NCBI RefSeq assembly: GCF_901709675.1
Contig: NC_051096.1
Span: forward strand, 8,816,461 to 8,880,460
Reading direction: 5' to 3'
From: Syngnathus acus
Taxonomy: Eukaryota; Chordata; Actinopteri; Syngnathiformes; Syngnathidae
DNA: 64,000 bases
The position numbers and the translations under genes were made by a program. Below the pieces are notes generated by a model. That model was given only the letters and a program-made list of their open reading frames with translations, had not been told where the DNA came from and did no database searches. Positions within the stretch are counted from its first letter, which is position 1; each line of letters begins with the position of its first letter. Below, in pieces: positions 1-27,041 of this stretch.

Positions 1-2262
1 CAACTGGACCCAGGCTGTTGCTGTTCCACGTAGCTTACAGTATTGATGTCATTGTGGACGGACAACAGATAGAGTGCAAATGTCAGAAGGTAACAGAGCC
101 GTTCATATTTTTTTTTTTTTAGATCTAATAAATGCGCCACTGTTGTCCCTTCATCTTACATGCTTTACACGTTGCAGGATGTAAGCATCACCATCGAGAC
201 GTTTGTCCCATTTGAAGTATCGGCCAACTTTCTCTCCACCAAGGTATGTCACTTTATTTAGATACAGTGGGTTCTGGAAATTGAATTCAGTTCTAATCAC
301 CAAGTCTTGTGTAAACCATTTTGTTCTCTGCAGTTTGAGCCCCTGGAGCAGGTCACAACGGACCTTCCCTTTCTGATGTTAACAGAGATCCGCTCGTCGT
401 CCCCCTGGCCTCTGCTCTTGGCTTCCGCATCCCTGCAGAGTATTGGAGTAACAAACGCACGACACCATAAGTTCCAGTTACAGGATGGTCCGGTCATTCT
501 TTTCTATGACGTACTAGCGTTTTGGTGTATCAGTTGCTTCCGATGAAATGGCATGCTTTTACTTTGTGCTGTCGCGTTCAGTGATTCTGCGGAAAGATGA
601 GTGCGCAAGCGAATGTTTCTGTCTTCGGAGTCCACCGCCGGCCGACAATAACAACACCGTGGCTACTGGACAGTACGTCATATCATGGAGAAGGTACGTC
701 GATGCACCCACACCACACCACACCACACCACACCACACCACACCACACCACCCTGTTGAATCCATAGAGCAACTGAGCAATGCTTTTGCTGTAGTGTGAT
801 CAAATGAAAACATTCAAAGGCACACTTGGACTGACGCTCTTAATTCTTGATTGCAATTCTCTTCAGACATTCCTCCAGCCCAGCGAGCCCTCTCATCAGC
901 ACCACGGTCACTCTGCCACATGCCTTTCTGGAGCCGCTCCCATTTTACATCCATGCTGGTTCGTATACTTGGAAGACTGAGCCAAACTGGCCCACAGTCA
1001 TTCATTATTCTGTCATAGCAAATCATGTATACATAGAGTTGGGCCGATTTTAAGGGACTGTGGCTTTAAGGAGGTCAATGATTCACAATCAACTCAATGG
1101 CTCAATGAATGAGTCACTCTTTTCAGCCTGTCTTCATATCGCCGTAGATATCCCTCCCTTTGGAAGAGTCCGAGAGTCCCTCCCGGTTTGCTTCCACATC
1201 GAGAACAGAACAGCTGTGGTACAAGACGTGCAGATAGCTATTGAACCATCAGAATCCTTCATGTTTTCTGGATTGAAACAGGTATGATGTGGGGGGGGGG
1301 TGTTTGCCTTAGCCCTCACGCAAAAGCTGGGCAAATTGGCCTCCCTGGCAAGTGAAAATGAATGAAGGCATGGTTTGGGCCTGGATGGATGGATGGATGG
1401 ATGGATGGACGGACGGACGGACGGATTACAAACTGCATCTTTCATTTACTTGGGTTGACCTGGCTAAAATTGGCACGGTGATCTAAACTGTGTGATAAAT
1501 ACAAAAACAAACCTCAAGAAAGGGCCAAAAATAATGACTGAAAAAGCCGCTTCCAGGGTCTTACGGCTCATACAAAATGTAAATCGGTGTTGAGTGTTCC
1601 GGTGCCAGAATTGAGCTGTCTGTCCCCAAATCTGTCTCTTTCACTCTTGATCTTCTCTCATTTTTTCTTCTCTGTTGTGTGCAGGTGCATCTCCGTATAC
1701 TTCCTGGGTCAAAACAGCAAATGCTATATAACTATTATCCACTGCTTGCGGGTTACCAAATGTTACCACAACTCCGAATCAGTGTGGCCCGCTGTACCAC
1801 CAATGCATGCAACCTCAGACGTTTCCTCCCCCATCGCATCTTTGTGAAGGTAGTAGCAAATACAAATGTTGATTTCGGGAATAGCCATAACATCATAGCC
1901 TGTCATATTTAGACATGTGCTTTTTTCTATACATGGACAGCGGTAGCATGAGGAAATCCGATTTACTTTGGCATCAAAATACTCAAATCCCAACTTATTA
2001 TTTGATTTGAAGACATAGAAAAAGGAAACTTGTGACCAAATAATTTCCCCGCCATCTGTCGGTTGCCATTGTAATATTGTAACAAAGTGAACATGGTTTA
2101 TGCTGTTATGGCTAATGCACAATACTGAATAAAAGAGGGCACAGATTTAATTGTTCTTTGAATATGACGATCTACATCATATTTTTAATATGAGCACTCT
2201 TTTGTCTTTAATTGCAGCCACGGAGCAAAGAGGTGGACAGTGACTCCATTGCTGCAGCTTGA
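1..2262 (+). CDS. trappc11: TRAPPC11 (foie gras), C-terminal part, 5' truncated by window edge
   Basis: This is the last 284 codons of TRAPPC11, a large subunit of the TRAPP III tether that acts at ER-Golgi and autophagy membranes and is also linked to N-glycan assembly. Exons that join in frame are 1-89, 178-243, 334-487, 582-693, 867-958, 1148-1281, 1685-1849 and 2218-2262. The translation carries hallmarks of the conserved C-terminal beta-sandwich region: [55 protein letters not shown] and AGYQMLP. It ends in DSDSIAAA, close to the end I recall for human TRAPPC11 (DDTSIAAA). The donor after 487 (ATG/gtccgg) is weak and was chosen because it restores phase with the next exon, so that joint is the least certain. 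All other joints have good GT-AG sites. The N-terminal foie-gras domain lies outside the window. Confidence 0.93.
707..752. repeat. (CACAC)n microsatellite in trappc11 intron
   Basis: About nine tandem five-base CACAC units start 14 bases after the exon that ends at 693. Confidence 0.9.
1381..1425. repeat. (GGAT)n/(GGAC)n compound microsatellite
   Basis: Tandem GGAT units pass into tandem GGAC units inside a trappc11 intron. The same GGAC repeat recurs at 13398-13430 in top2b and around 25560. Confidence 0.9.
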
Positions 2263-2287
2263 GATTTGACTTTTATTAACATCTAAG

Positions 2288-2293
2288 AATAAA
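2288..2293 (+). terminator. trappc11: Polyadenylation signal of trappc11
   Basis: AATAAA lies 26 bases past the trappc11 stop, so the 3' UTR is very short. Confidence 0.65.
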
Positions 2294-3357
2294 TCATTGC
2301 GTTGGATGTCCTTTGTATGATTTGACGTCAGTAAGACACTGGCATTTCATTTGGGTATTGTGATTGTTGTGATGTTGATACACTGTCCTGACAAATATGT
2401 CATAATGAAAATAATTTGCCCCCATCCATGTCTCTAGAATAATAGATCATATGACATTCAAGAGCCATTCTTACAATCCTCCCACATGATGAAATTTGAC
2501 ATGGCTGTGGAGGTTGCAAATCGTGAGTGGGCACACAAATTGCACAGGAACTCATGAGCAGAGACACTGTCAAGCGGCGCTCACTGGTATATTTTGTCAC
2601 GGTTCTTTATCTTTAATGCTCGCTATGCTAATAGTAAGTACCCGGAGGCTGCCTTCTCCGTTTACCTATTGAATGTGTGCCAGAAAGATCGATACACAGC
2701 TGTGGAGCCTTCTCTGCAAGATTGCAGATCTAACCCGCCACCCACCTCCAGGCTTTCTACTCTTATCCCCTCTGCCGAGCCTGTGTGAGCATGTGTGACT
2801 TTGCAGTCTTAACTCAAATCAACTCCGACGTATGTACAAAGAGTGTCAGAGAGAAGGGAAAGCCAGTGAAAGCAAGAGAAAGGTTACGGACGGCAAGGTA
2901 ACGGCATAACTCAAGCTACCTAGCGAATCACAAAGAGGTTACAATAAATACAAGAATGAAACTACAATCCAAATTTCCGCAAAACGGACCAACCACAATC
3001 TTAAACGTCACCGTACTGTCTTCCAGCCAATCATCTGACTTGACGTCATCAACAAAATCAGGCCCCCCCGGGGCGACAGCCGAGACGTTCTGGATTCAGC
3101 CAACACGTAAGTTAACGCATAAAATACACACAAAATATTTTCAAAGAAAATAAAGCGCACAAAGTATTATAAGGAAGCATTATAATCGGATTTTCATGCG
3201 TTTAAACAAAACAACACCCGTAAATACTCATATTTGGGACCCTACAATTTTCAGGCGTCAAATGGAATGCGGAAAACTGGATTGCGGAAAACAAGCCAGG
3301 CAGGACAGGGATCCTTCAGTCGGTGGTTCGCAGAAACAAATTCAACGAGACCTCCAA
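2294..3357. other. Intergenic, trappc11 to ngly1
   Basis: I see no coding exon here on either strand. The small open frames lack splice context and recognisable sequence. The last 150-200 bases should hold the ngly1 promoter and 5' UTR, but I see no clear TATA box or CpG island. Confidence 0.5.
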
Positions 3358-6300
3358 ATGGCGTTGACACCGGCGGTTACGTTATTAAGTGAGAATTCAA
3401 ATGAAGTCTTCTTTGATGTATGCAAGTTGTTGCTTTCATACGCCGACAATATTTTAAGGTATGCTTGTGAATGTAACTCAATTCCAACGATGTCACATTA
3501 GGCTGGTTTACTATTGGGGAAACTAACCTCCGTCTAAATGAATCCTAACCCTGGCAGTTTAAATACAAAAAAAAACAAAAAAAACATGTATAATGGAACG
3601 TTTTCAAATGGGAAACTGGCCAGTGTGCATAGACATTTGAGTACGTTTTGGCGTCCAGTCGTTGGAAAACCGTCCTGTTCAGATTGGTGACGTTATTTTA
3701 TGTCCTGCGTCTGCTCCACGACTGTAGCTCGATCATGAGCTGACAGACGTGTCGCAGATGAATGTCGCGTCTCGTGGCCGATTTTGAGTCGTCGACTTGT
3801 TCTCGACTATGTAGCCTGTGCCTGTGTGGTGGGACATATGCCGACGTCAGACGACTGCACGATAATGACGTGTCACAAAAGAACGTAGCTTGCCGTGGCC
3901 GATTTTGAGTTGCCCTGTCAAAATCCACGATTGGACGGTTGACGGTGGTGCTTGGGGAGTACGCGGTACTGATAAGGACTTTCATTTTGCTATTGTGTCA
4001 AATGGAAGAGATTTGTTTCCCTCAAGCTATTCCACAACCCATGGGCTGAAATAATGAATTCTCTCGTATGTTTAGTCTTGTTGAAGATTTACAATCCTAA
4101 CTTTTGTGTGACTAAATATCATCTTTCTCACCAGGAACCCCAATGTGGAAAAATACCGATCAATCCGTATAGGCAATCCGACTTTTTCTACGAAGCTCCT
4201 GCCGATCAACGGTGCTGTGGAATGCCTCTTCGAGATGGGCTTTGAGGAGGTGAAGTGTTTTACTGCTTCTTAATGAGGAACTGTTGGCAATGACTAAGGA
4301 TGGGACTTGTTTTTAAATTTTAGTCTGACACACACTTGGTATTCCCAAACTCTTCCTCATTGGACCAACTGAAGGTAATCAGGGAGTCTCTAGCTGCTCA
4401 AAGAGACCAGAGACTGATTGGAGGGCAACATCGTCCCCTTCCGGCAGCGAGCCAAGAAGCCTCAGCACTTCCTGTACAACCGTTACTCACGGTAATATGT
4501 GGACAACCGTCAATCAGAGGAAAAAGAAATACTTGCAGTAGGGCTGCTTGATTACGGATGAAAACAAGTTTCTAGTTCTTTTGTAGTTTGGAGACATTGC
4601 ATACATTTCACAATTTCAAAGCAATGCCTCATTTTATGCGGTTGATTTTTAGCGCTTCACTATTGTTATCATATGTTGTATATTGGCTTGGCAGGTGAGC
4701 AGAAAGAACTTCTTTGTGACTCTTGAGTCTAACTTCCAACATGTGCTGCTCTACGAAAAACCCGAGATTCAGCAGAAAGCCAGGAGCTACATTCCTTACA
4801 CGCAGCTATCCTTGGCTGCCGATCAGAAGCTGAAGTTAGCTCAAGAGGCTGAAACAGGTACAAATAAAGAGAGTATGGCATAAAGCTTTGTGAAATACTG
4901 GGAAGCGCTGGACCTGCATGGCATTTTTGCAGAATGTAAACTAGGAAAAGACGACTTCGTGGTGCTGGAGTTGCTTCGGTGGTTCAAATCCCATTTCTTC
5001 TCCTGGGTCGACTGTTTGCCCTGCAGCAGTTGCGGAGGCCCCACCCAGAATAGGGGCTCGCTCGGTCCTACCGGCGACGATCTACGCTGGGGAGCCCAGA
5101 GAGTGGAGAACCACTACTGTCAGAGGTGCCAGTTAAGCACCAGATTCCCTCGGTCTGTTCCGCTCCTTTCTACTACATTACGTACATCCGTCCATCCATC
5201 CATCCATCCATCCATCCATCCATCCATCCATCCATCCATCCATCCATCCATCCATCGATATTGTGCTTATTTGCCTTGAATTTTCTCTCCATCAACACAA
5301 GCTATAACAACCCGGAGAAGCTTCTCCAAACCAGGAGAGGGCGCTGTGGGGAGTGGGCCAACTGTTTTACCCTGTGTTGCAGAGCTCTCTCCCTTGAAGC
5401 CAGGTACATCTGGGACAGCACAGGTATGTTGATTGGACACCAGCCCGATTGTACACTTGGCTTTCTGAATATGTCCATTGCCTAGAGCAGTGTTTCCCCA
5501 AACTTGAGCTGAACCCAAATCATTTCAAGTATTACACATCACGTTTTCCCCTACCTCAGCGGTCTCAAAAGGTACGAGCCAGTCGAAATTTGGAAATGGC
5601 ATGGAAAGGAACACCTCACCAGCAGTGTCCCTGCTTATTCAAATGGCAGCCACAATCTGCAGGTGTTAAAACTTCCTAGTAAAAGAGTAGTACCAGTACG
5701 AGATTGGCCTGCCTGCCTGCCTGCCTGCCTGCCAGCCAGCAGTTAAGAGCTGTCTCCCCACAAAAGTCTGCACTAGTTTTCGGATGAAAAGTACTTCATC
5801 GTCAAGCACGAACCACGCATCAAACTGCACAGCATTGATTGCAACAGAACATTTTTCTGCCAGTAAAATGACGTATGAAGGCTCTCTTCTCTCAGATCAC
5901 GTATGGACAGAGGTTTACTCGGTGTCGCAGAGCCGTTGGCTGCACTGCGATTCGTGCGAGAACGTCTGTGATCAACCTTTACTCTATGAGGTCGGCTGGG
6001 GGAAGAAACTGGCCTATATTCTGGCTTTCTCACGAGACCAGGTATGTTGCACTCTTGCTATTCTATCAGTACGAATGGCATTGTGAATGAGTTGTTTGTC
6101 GAAATGTGCCCGCCGACTGCGACTGACTGCAACTGACGACTCCGAGGTATACAAGTCCAAAGTCATTTGGCATTGCGGAAAAAAGGAAACGAGTCGATGG
6201 AGCAAATAAGTACTCCTAGCACCAATTGTTGTGAGTTGCAGGTGGTTGATGTGACGTGGAGGTATTCCTGCAAGCATCCAGAGGTTTTGTCAAGAAGGAC

Positions 6301-7502
6301 CAATGTTGAGGAGACTTGGCTGCTGCACACCATAATTGGGCTCAACGCCTTGGTGAGTTTGTTTTTTTTCTTTTCTCACCTCACCATTTCTCTGTGCCGT
6401 ATCGATGGTAATGTCAAACCATTTGAATGTGACTTTCTTACTACAGAGACAGCGATCCCTCGGTACGGACAGGAAATTAGAATTGACACAACGCTTACTT
6501 GTCGAGCTTGTGGAATTTATTTCCCCCAAAATAGCGAGACAAAGTGAACTGGGAGGACGCGTCTCCGGGTCTCTTGGCTGGAGGATGGCGAGAGGAGAAA
6601 CGGGACATGCAGATTCAGGGAATATCAAGCAGGTACTGAAATGAAACAAAAAGGCCTCACTCTTATGTCAACAATTGTGTCTGTGCATTCAGGGTGCCGC
6701 TTATGTGTTCACGCCCACCGAGAAAGAAAGGAGAGACAAGTTGATCCACGTGTCGTACAATGCCGCTAAAGACCAATACTGTCGCATCTCTAATGACTTT
6801 GAGACCATCCACTGCTGGGATCAATGTGTGTGGCAGAAGGAGTCTGTCTTTAGGAAGCTGGAAAATGACTGGCACATGGTATGTTGACTGCTTTACTTTG
6901 TAAATTGAAAAAAAACATCAAGCACTCATACACTGATGTTATTATTGGTCAGCACAATGACTCACATGGTTGTGCCACCATTAAATAATGACTTTTCCCA
7001 CAAATAACGGTAAAATACGCACACGTAACTGTTCATTAACTTCTATCGACTAAGAAATGCTTGATATCTGCAGGTATATATTGCTCGAATGGAAGGCTCC
7101 TCTGTAGGACGGATAAGCTGGAAATTTGACTTTGCTCCATCCAAATTAACAGTAAAGTCTGTCTCAATCAGGGCCAGCAGCCAAACATTCCATTTTGGCA
7201 ATGTCAGCTGGCTCTTGCAATCGGGCACGACGGCGACTGAGTTTTCTGGAGGTATGCATAAGATAGAACTTGATGAAATGTTACACCGCAATGTGACTTG
7301 GTTTTCCCTTCCATTGAAACTTTCAGATGGGAGCATGCAGTCCTTCCAGTGTTTGAACGGTTCCTCTGAGTTTACTGTCACTGCACAGCTCAGCGGTGGG
7401 GAAGGGAACGTCTCATGGCAGCACGCTCAGCTGTTCAGACAAAGTCTGAAGGAGACAGAAGAGTCTCCGTTTGAAATGATCATTCGCCTTCAAAACGCAT
7501 GA
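3358..7502 (+). CDS. ngly1: Peptide:N-glycanase (NGLY1)
   Basis: NGLY1 is the cytosolic enzyme that removes N-glycans from misfolded glycoproteins exported from the ER. Twelve exons sum to 1872 nt (623 aa; about 654 in human): 3358-3458, 4135-4249, 4324-4491, 4695-4857, 4933-5152, 5302-5423, 5896-6041, 6242-6352, 6447-6632, 6693-6878, 7074-7251, 7327-7502. The N-terminal PUB domain is seen in [13 protein letters not shown] and [10 protein letters not shown]. The transglutaminase-like core has paired zinc-binding cysteines (CSSCGG and HYCQRC). The catalytic triad is Cys277 in GEWANCFTL, His298 in DHVWTEVYS and Asp315 in WLHCDSC. The C-terminal PAW carbohydrate-binding domain runs from about residue 440 and ends in [11 protein letters not shown]. 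The start ATG at 3358 matches the family start, just before the PUB helix. The linker between PUB and core is shorter than in human. A (CCAT)n tract lies in the intron after 5152. Confidence 0.97.
5188..5256. repeat. (CCAT)n microsatellite in ngly1 intron
   Basis: About 17 tandem four-base units lie between the exons ending at 5152 and starting at 5302. They fill about half of this 149-bp intron. Confidence 0.95.
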
Positions 7503-7737
7503 ATATCAAAAAGTATTTCATTATAGCTGAGTATTATATTTGTTTTATTTTTTGAAATGTATAGTATATTTCCTGAGTCCTCTGACGCAGAGCCGAGTTT
7601 GATCATCAACAGTACTGACAAGGTCAATGGCAACAAATGACTAGCACTTGCACTTCAAGCCATAGCTATACCGTTAGTGTGCGCTAACCAACCACGGGTT
7701 CACTTACGGCTCTTAACACAATGTAAGAAATGGTGTT

Positions 7738-7743
7738 AATAAA
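7738..7743 (+). terminator. ngly1: Polyadenylation signal of ngly1
   Basis: AATAAA lies about 235 bases after the ngly1 stop codon and before the next promoter-like region. Confidence 0.6.
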
Positions 7744-7854
7744 TGTTCTTGGATAACTTCTCCGCGTATGTGTGCCGTGTTTCGTTTAGCCTTGGTCACA
7801 GGCATGTATTGCATGCGCGAATGAGCATAATTGCATCGTTTATTTGAAGAACGC

Positions 7855-7930
7855 AGCTGATTGGTTGCTCTTCCTTCATTCGGATTGGTCGTCTGGCTCC
7901 CAAATGGCGGAAGCGGGCGGGCGGTCAATG
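7855..7930 (+). promoter_or_regulatory. top2b: Candidate top2b promoter with inverted CCAAT boxes
   Basis: Two inverted CCAAT boxes (ATTGG at 7860-7864 and 7884-7888) are followed by AAATGGCGG at 7902-7910, a YY1-like core, and a GC-rich stretch. There is no TATA box. Inverted CCAAT boxes bound by NF-Y are established for vertebrate topoisomerase II promoters. Placement is by motif and by position 400-470 bp before the start codon. The transcription start is not determined. Confidence 0.55.
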
Positions 7931-8325
7931 CTGCATTTAGCAAATAATCGTATTTATCTTGAAATATATTGTGTGGCCATCTGAGTCAGTCGTCGTTATC
8001 GTTTTATTCTTTCGACCCTTGTTTTGCTATCCTAACGGTAATCCTATTTCATGTTTTGCTGTTGTCTTTATTATTATTTTTACTCTTAGCATCTTTGTCG
8101 GAAACGTAGGCCTCGAATGGCTGAGTTTCCTAACAATAGCAGACACACGATTCTGCATGTTTAGGATGTTTGTATCCCTCCAAACTGAATGAAACGACAA
8201 CATGGGATTTAATTACGTTTCGAGATCTTGCAAGTATTGAGACCTACGTGTTTTGTAATACCACTCACTCACTGTACATTGAAGATTGGCAGCAGCAGCA
8301 TTCAATTTGAGGATCACAAAGGAAG

Positions 8326-21709
<13,384 letters not shown>

Positions 21710-22182
21710 ATCCTCTTTTGACAAAGTTGGCTCGCTCCCCTCCTATGGAATTCTTTTACTCCCCACGGAATTTGTACATCTCCTCTTCAAATGTTATTTT
21801 GTTAATGGTATTGTTTTATTTTTTTATGTGTAGTTTGAAAATGTTGACGGATTTCTTTTTTATGTTGATTGAAACATTCTGTATTTGTCTGAGGCAGGTT
21901 TTAGAAGTTTAGAAAAGCTTTTAATTGTGAAAGGATAATGTCACTTTTTAAAGAAGTAAGAGTAAACCATGAAATATGTGTCACCTCTGCTAGTTTTGGA
22001 TGATTCAAGACAACAATGACATTGTATATGGAGCACTATTTAGTCACTCAAAACAAGTGTTTCACTTCAGTGTGTGTCAAATATATGACTTCTGCCGTGT
22101 GAAGAAGTAGCTGAAAATTCTTTTGTCTGTAACCAAAAGATGAACATAATTAACATCTAAACGCCAACAAATCATATTGGCG

Positions 22183-22188
22183 AATAAA
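22183..22188 (+). terminator. top2b: Candidate polyadenylation signal of top2b
   Basis: AATAAA about 475 bases after the stop codon. It is the first canonical hexamer downstream. Confidence 0.5.
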
Positions 22189-25100
22189 ACATGTTTCAAC
22201 CAGTTTGAATTCACGTGACCTTAAATGGGAGAACTAATCTTGTAAACCTTGAAGTGAGACCAAGTGTGAAGTCAATTTGACGGCTAAAACGACGTACTTT
22301 ATTCTTTTTCTCCTGAACGTGACCCCGCCCATCGCAAAGCGCTTAACAACAAAAACGCTTATGTGAAGTAATCTCCGGTAATCTTTCGAGATGATGTCAT
22401 TTCCAGGACACGGAGTCGCCAGTCGGCCATTGTCCCGTCGCGTTCACCGCCATTGTCATCGCCTCGGCCATGCGTTGCTCTCGTGTCGGTTAGGATGAGA
22501 ATAGGGCGTGTAAATTGTTGACCCTTTTCATCCTCGCACTTTGGCCAAGCCAACCAATTTCACACGAGTGTAACAACTCGAAGGGGCTCCTTCCAATGCT
22601 CGCAGCCGCATCCCTGCCGCTCTGGCATCGGTGGGGTGGGAGAGATTTTCCACTGTCTGCTTTGGCTCAACATCCTCCAAAGCAGATAGGAATTCATGCA
22701 AACCTCTGAGGAATTCAATTCATTGTAAAATTACAACGGGGGAAATGTTCCCTCTTAAAAAAGAAAAAAGCCTGGGCAGACAACGCCTGACACAGGAGGC
22801 AGGAGCGGTCAACTTCAAGCGTATATGCTTGTCTACTTAAAGCAGGCAAAACCTTGTCCTCTATCTCCTGAAACCTTTAAGCACCGAGGCAACTCGTGTG
22901 TATGCAAGGCCACATCATCACGCCTGAGCAGAGAACACCCGGAGGGAGGGAGGGAGGGCGGGAGGGAGCCATTTTTTTGTATTTATTTTTAGTCAAACGA
23001 CCTAGAATTTTCCCACGATTTTCTTGTCCCTGTGAGGTTGGCCTTCGCCTTTCTCCCGTGTGCCTGCCGCACTGCCACTTCAAAAGTAAGTCCACTTTGC
23101 AATCATCTCAGTGCTATACAGTTGCTACATCATTTGTGTTAGAGTACACAGAGCTTAGCATTTGCGAATCAGCAACACGCCTGTGTATTCTATCACACAC
23201 ACACTCCCATAAACATTTTCCTTCCCGAGCTGCCCTTTTTAATGTCTGCATTTTTCTGGAGTAGTAGTAGTAGTATACAATCTTTTGTGATTTGTTTTGT
23301 TTATGCTGAGTAGAAAGACAGAATAAATTTTTGTTATACAGAACTTGGTGCGTTTTGTGTGTTTGAGTCAGTTGTGATCACTAATCGGTGACAAGTATTC
23401 CCAATTTATTTAATATAGCTCCAAATTCAAACACCAGGTTTTTTTTTCCTCTCATTTGAAGCTAAATGAATCAAAGGGGTGTCATACCCCCTCCATTTCA
23501 GTAGCTCACAAGCTGGAGACATTTCTAAGGAATAATCAACATTGCTTTAGGCAGGGAAATGATCATCTTCAGCTTTTCCAACAATGTTCAATTAGATAGA
23601 GATTCACCCCACAGAAGGCGGAACAATCACTTGGGTGAGTATTATAAATATTATTTACTTGTAAGTGTCCTGATTTAATTGAAATACACTTTCATCTTTA
23701 CTAAAAACCTTTGTAGTATGACAGAAATTAAAGGTATTATTACAATTGAACAGTTTAATAAGCAAGTAAAAGTTTACTGTACATATTTTGATTTGAAACC
23801 AACATCGTAGCTTCAAAACAACAACAAAAGCTAGGTTGCTTGAGAAAATTGTGCATACATATATATCAAAACCTATGTCATAGTCATAGTAACATCACGA
23901 CTGTGGTCTGCAAAAATCCTCTCAATTCTGTTTTTAAAAAGACATGGTGTGCTTCACGAGAGACATTGCCGTAGTTTTACTGTGCCTAGACTTAGTGTTA
24001 AAAAAAAAAAAGTGGATTTGTTCCGTGAACATTTTAAACATCCTATTTTTGTTTCGTGTGTGCTAGTGTGCGTGTATAGTTTTCCCATTAATACTATCCA
24101 CCCAGACAACAGATTGTTTCAGTTATTGATAGGCGCTCCTCTGTCTGATAAACACTTGAGCATACACGGCAGCTATTTAAACTCCAAACAAGATTAGTGC
24201 ACGTCAAGGACATCACCTCATTGAAAAGTTAAACTGGTATCAAGCCTTCTTTGCACTCAGATTTGCCTCAAATGGCCTGCCTCATACCAGCTGTTGCTAG
24301 TTAATTACAACTACTTGCCAACCACTCACACATATTGGACAGAATATTTTTGGGACGCTAAAATAAATTTGAAAAGATGTTGCCAATGAAAGAAAGCATT
24401 GTTAATGATCCATCATTATCCTGGCGCAACAACAAAAACCAGATATATTTTTTTCATTGTTATATTTGTCTTCCAGTTATTACAGGCACCGATTTCTTTG
24501 AAAATGAAAAATGCGCAATTAAACGTTTCACCCTTTCAACAAGAGTATTTTCACAAACGAGTAGTAAACAAACCCGGATGAGCCAAATTCAGATGTTGGA
24601 TACTGTCATAACCACTCGATGGTAAATGATGGCCTCCCAAATGCAAAACTAGATATTTAAAAGGAGAAATACAAAATCTCAATGCAAGAGTTGCCTTGTT
24701 TGATAATACTAATACATCACATTACTAAAGAACTGAGGAAACCCTCTTTAATTGTACAAAACAAGAAGTTATACAAGTTATAGTATGAGCACTATGATGA
24801 TTGTGGATGTCTTCAGCCCTAGACTCTTGTGTGAAATGTTGACAAGATATGGTCACGTGGCTCAGGTGACAGCGGCTTTTGTAGTGAGGACGTTGCTGGC
24901 TTTGAAAAACGATTCAAAATGGCAGACTTCCTAGTAGGTTTGCCATGTGACTTTCTCATAGGTCTTAGGCTGTTAGGGTTAGACCTCCAAATGGTCAGAG
25001 ATTTTGGTGAAACAACCGAACCTTCAAAAAGAAATGGAATCGCACAAGATTTATCTCGGAAAATGCACTTTTTTACCTTTTAAATACATTTTATTGTACG

Positions 25101-26915
25101 CTTGGAGTCTCCAGGATGGTAGAATAGTTTAATGTGAGAGGTTTTTATAATCTATTTGGGGGGATATTTTTGACGCCGTTGTATCAGTTGTATCTATTTT
25201 CTATCACCTATGTTTATCGATTACCTATGTGTACCTATGACGTCACAGTCTTCGGGGCGGCACACGCAAACAAGCTAACAGGTGTTTCCAAACATTTTGG
25301 CAAATCCGCCATCTCTATTACTCCAACTTGACACAACTCCAGGATGATGCCGAAGTGGAGAAATGTCACGTTGGTGGATGCATTAATGCACACAACTCAT
25401 GACACCGTCCCTCAGCATCAGAACGTCGAAGGAGAGCCTGGTTAATTGACTTTTCGGGTCCTGCTCGTCTGTGCCAAGCAGGCACTTCAAGCACGAGTGT
25501 TTCCGAAAAGATTCGCCGCAAGACGTCGTTTCATTGAGAGTTCAGCTCCAATGGAAACGACGGACGGACGGACACTATAAAGCGGTAAGCTTGAGATGAC
25601 ACAAAAATAATCAACTGTATTTCACTTTCATATTATTGTGTGTCTATGATGCCCTCGTTTGCATAGCGTTAGCATGTCTTTCTGCGGATTTTGGAGCTGT
25701 GCGCTCTGTTTTCACTGCTTGTGGATGTATTTGGAGTGGTTGTATCCGATGATTTGCATCGAAGGTGCGGGTTTATTCTTAGGGAACACAATCATGTGTG
25801 AAACGCATTCGTTAGCTTCTAGCTAAGGCTAGACACGTCTTCTGCTGTTAACATGTTTTAATCAATTAAGAAGCGGAAAAAGAGGCGCACACCATGCGGG
25901 GTGTGAAGTGTCTCATTTGCGTGTCAAGAGACCGCACCAAAAACGGCTTGCGCTGACGCTATGATGACGAGCAATTCAGACAAAAGGGTATGGATTTATA
26001 ACCATGATATACTTGTTTATGATTTGTTAATGGATTTCAAATTGGTTTAATTTCCCCTTGAGGGACTTTCTTATTGCCATCCCTCCCTCCCATCCTCTAC
26101 CACCCAACACTTATCTTGCTCAGGGTCACAGAGTGTGGAGAGTATTTCGACTAAGTTGGGGTGAAAGGTGAGCGAAACACTGGATTGATTGCCAAGGCAC
26201 ACATAGAACTCAACAAGCATTCACCCTCACATCGCCAAAGTGAGGTGAGTGGATCACTACAGCACGAGTGCAAATGCTCAATGTCAAAGATATATATCGG
26301 CTGAATTCTTGTACCCCCCCAAAATCACAGCACATTTGTTCAGCCATTAACAGCATCGACAAAGAGAGCGATCCATTTTCAAAATGTGCTCAATCGGTTG
26401 TCAAATTAACACGCGCGCGCACCCAACCACCCAACACACACACACACACACACACATACACACACGCACGCGTAGTAGCGCTATCTGGAAAACCAAACTC
26501 ATTTGACCAAATTGCGACAAAGGCGCTATCAATCAGCCCAACACCGATGCCATCGAAAGGGAAGTTATCGGCGTTGCGTAAATGTCATGTCTCCTCTCTT
26601 CGATAATGAGGTCGGCTTAGTTTTCTGCTTTGTTTCATATTGCATTCTAATATTTCCAAGTGGCTATTTAGCATCGGAGGGAGCACTGCCAAAGGTCTTA
26701 ATCTGTGACATGGTGTGTGGCACATCAAGGATTTGTGGAGTGTGAGATTAGGGCTGTACGTCGTCATAAAGCTCTACGTCTCAATTCAGCCGTGTGGTGG
26801 TGGTGGTGGTGGTGGCGGCGGCAGTGGCAAGCGTATGAGCAGTTACTTGCTGTGGCCTGTGACGTTGCTGGACGTTTGAGGATACAAACCTTTGCTCTGG
26901 TAGGTTGGAATTTTC

Positions 26916-27041
26916 CACGCCATTTTTTTTGGGCTTGGTTTTTGAGGCTTGATGCAGATTTCCAACCGGATCCTATCCCACGCCGTTTTTTTGGGGTTGG
27001 TTTTTGAGGCTTGATGCAGATTCCCAACCTGATCCTATCCT
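26916..27041. repeat. Two-copy tandem repeat, about 62 bp, upstream of the TR-beta-2 exon
   Basis: Two direct copies share CCACGCC, a T run, GGTTTTTGAGGCTTGATGCA and CCTATCC, with a few differences. The array ends about 120 bp before the TR-beta-2 start codon. Confidence 0.85.

Noticed and set aside
25956-25983. Possible TR-beta-1 first coding exon (MMTSNSDKR before gtatgg)
   Set aside because: The phase (0) does not match the zinc-finger exon, which needs one base carried over, and the residues do not resemble known TR-beta-1 starts.
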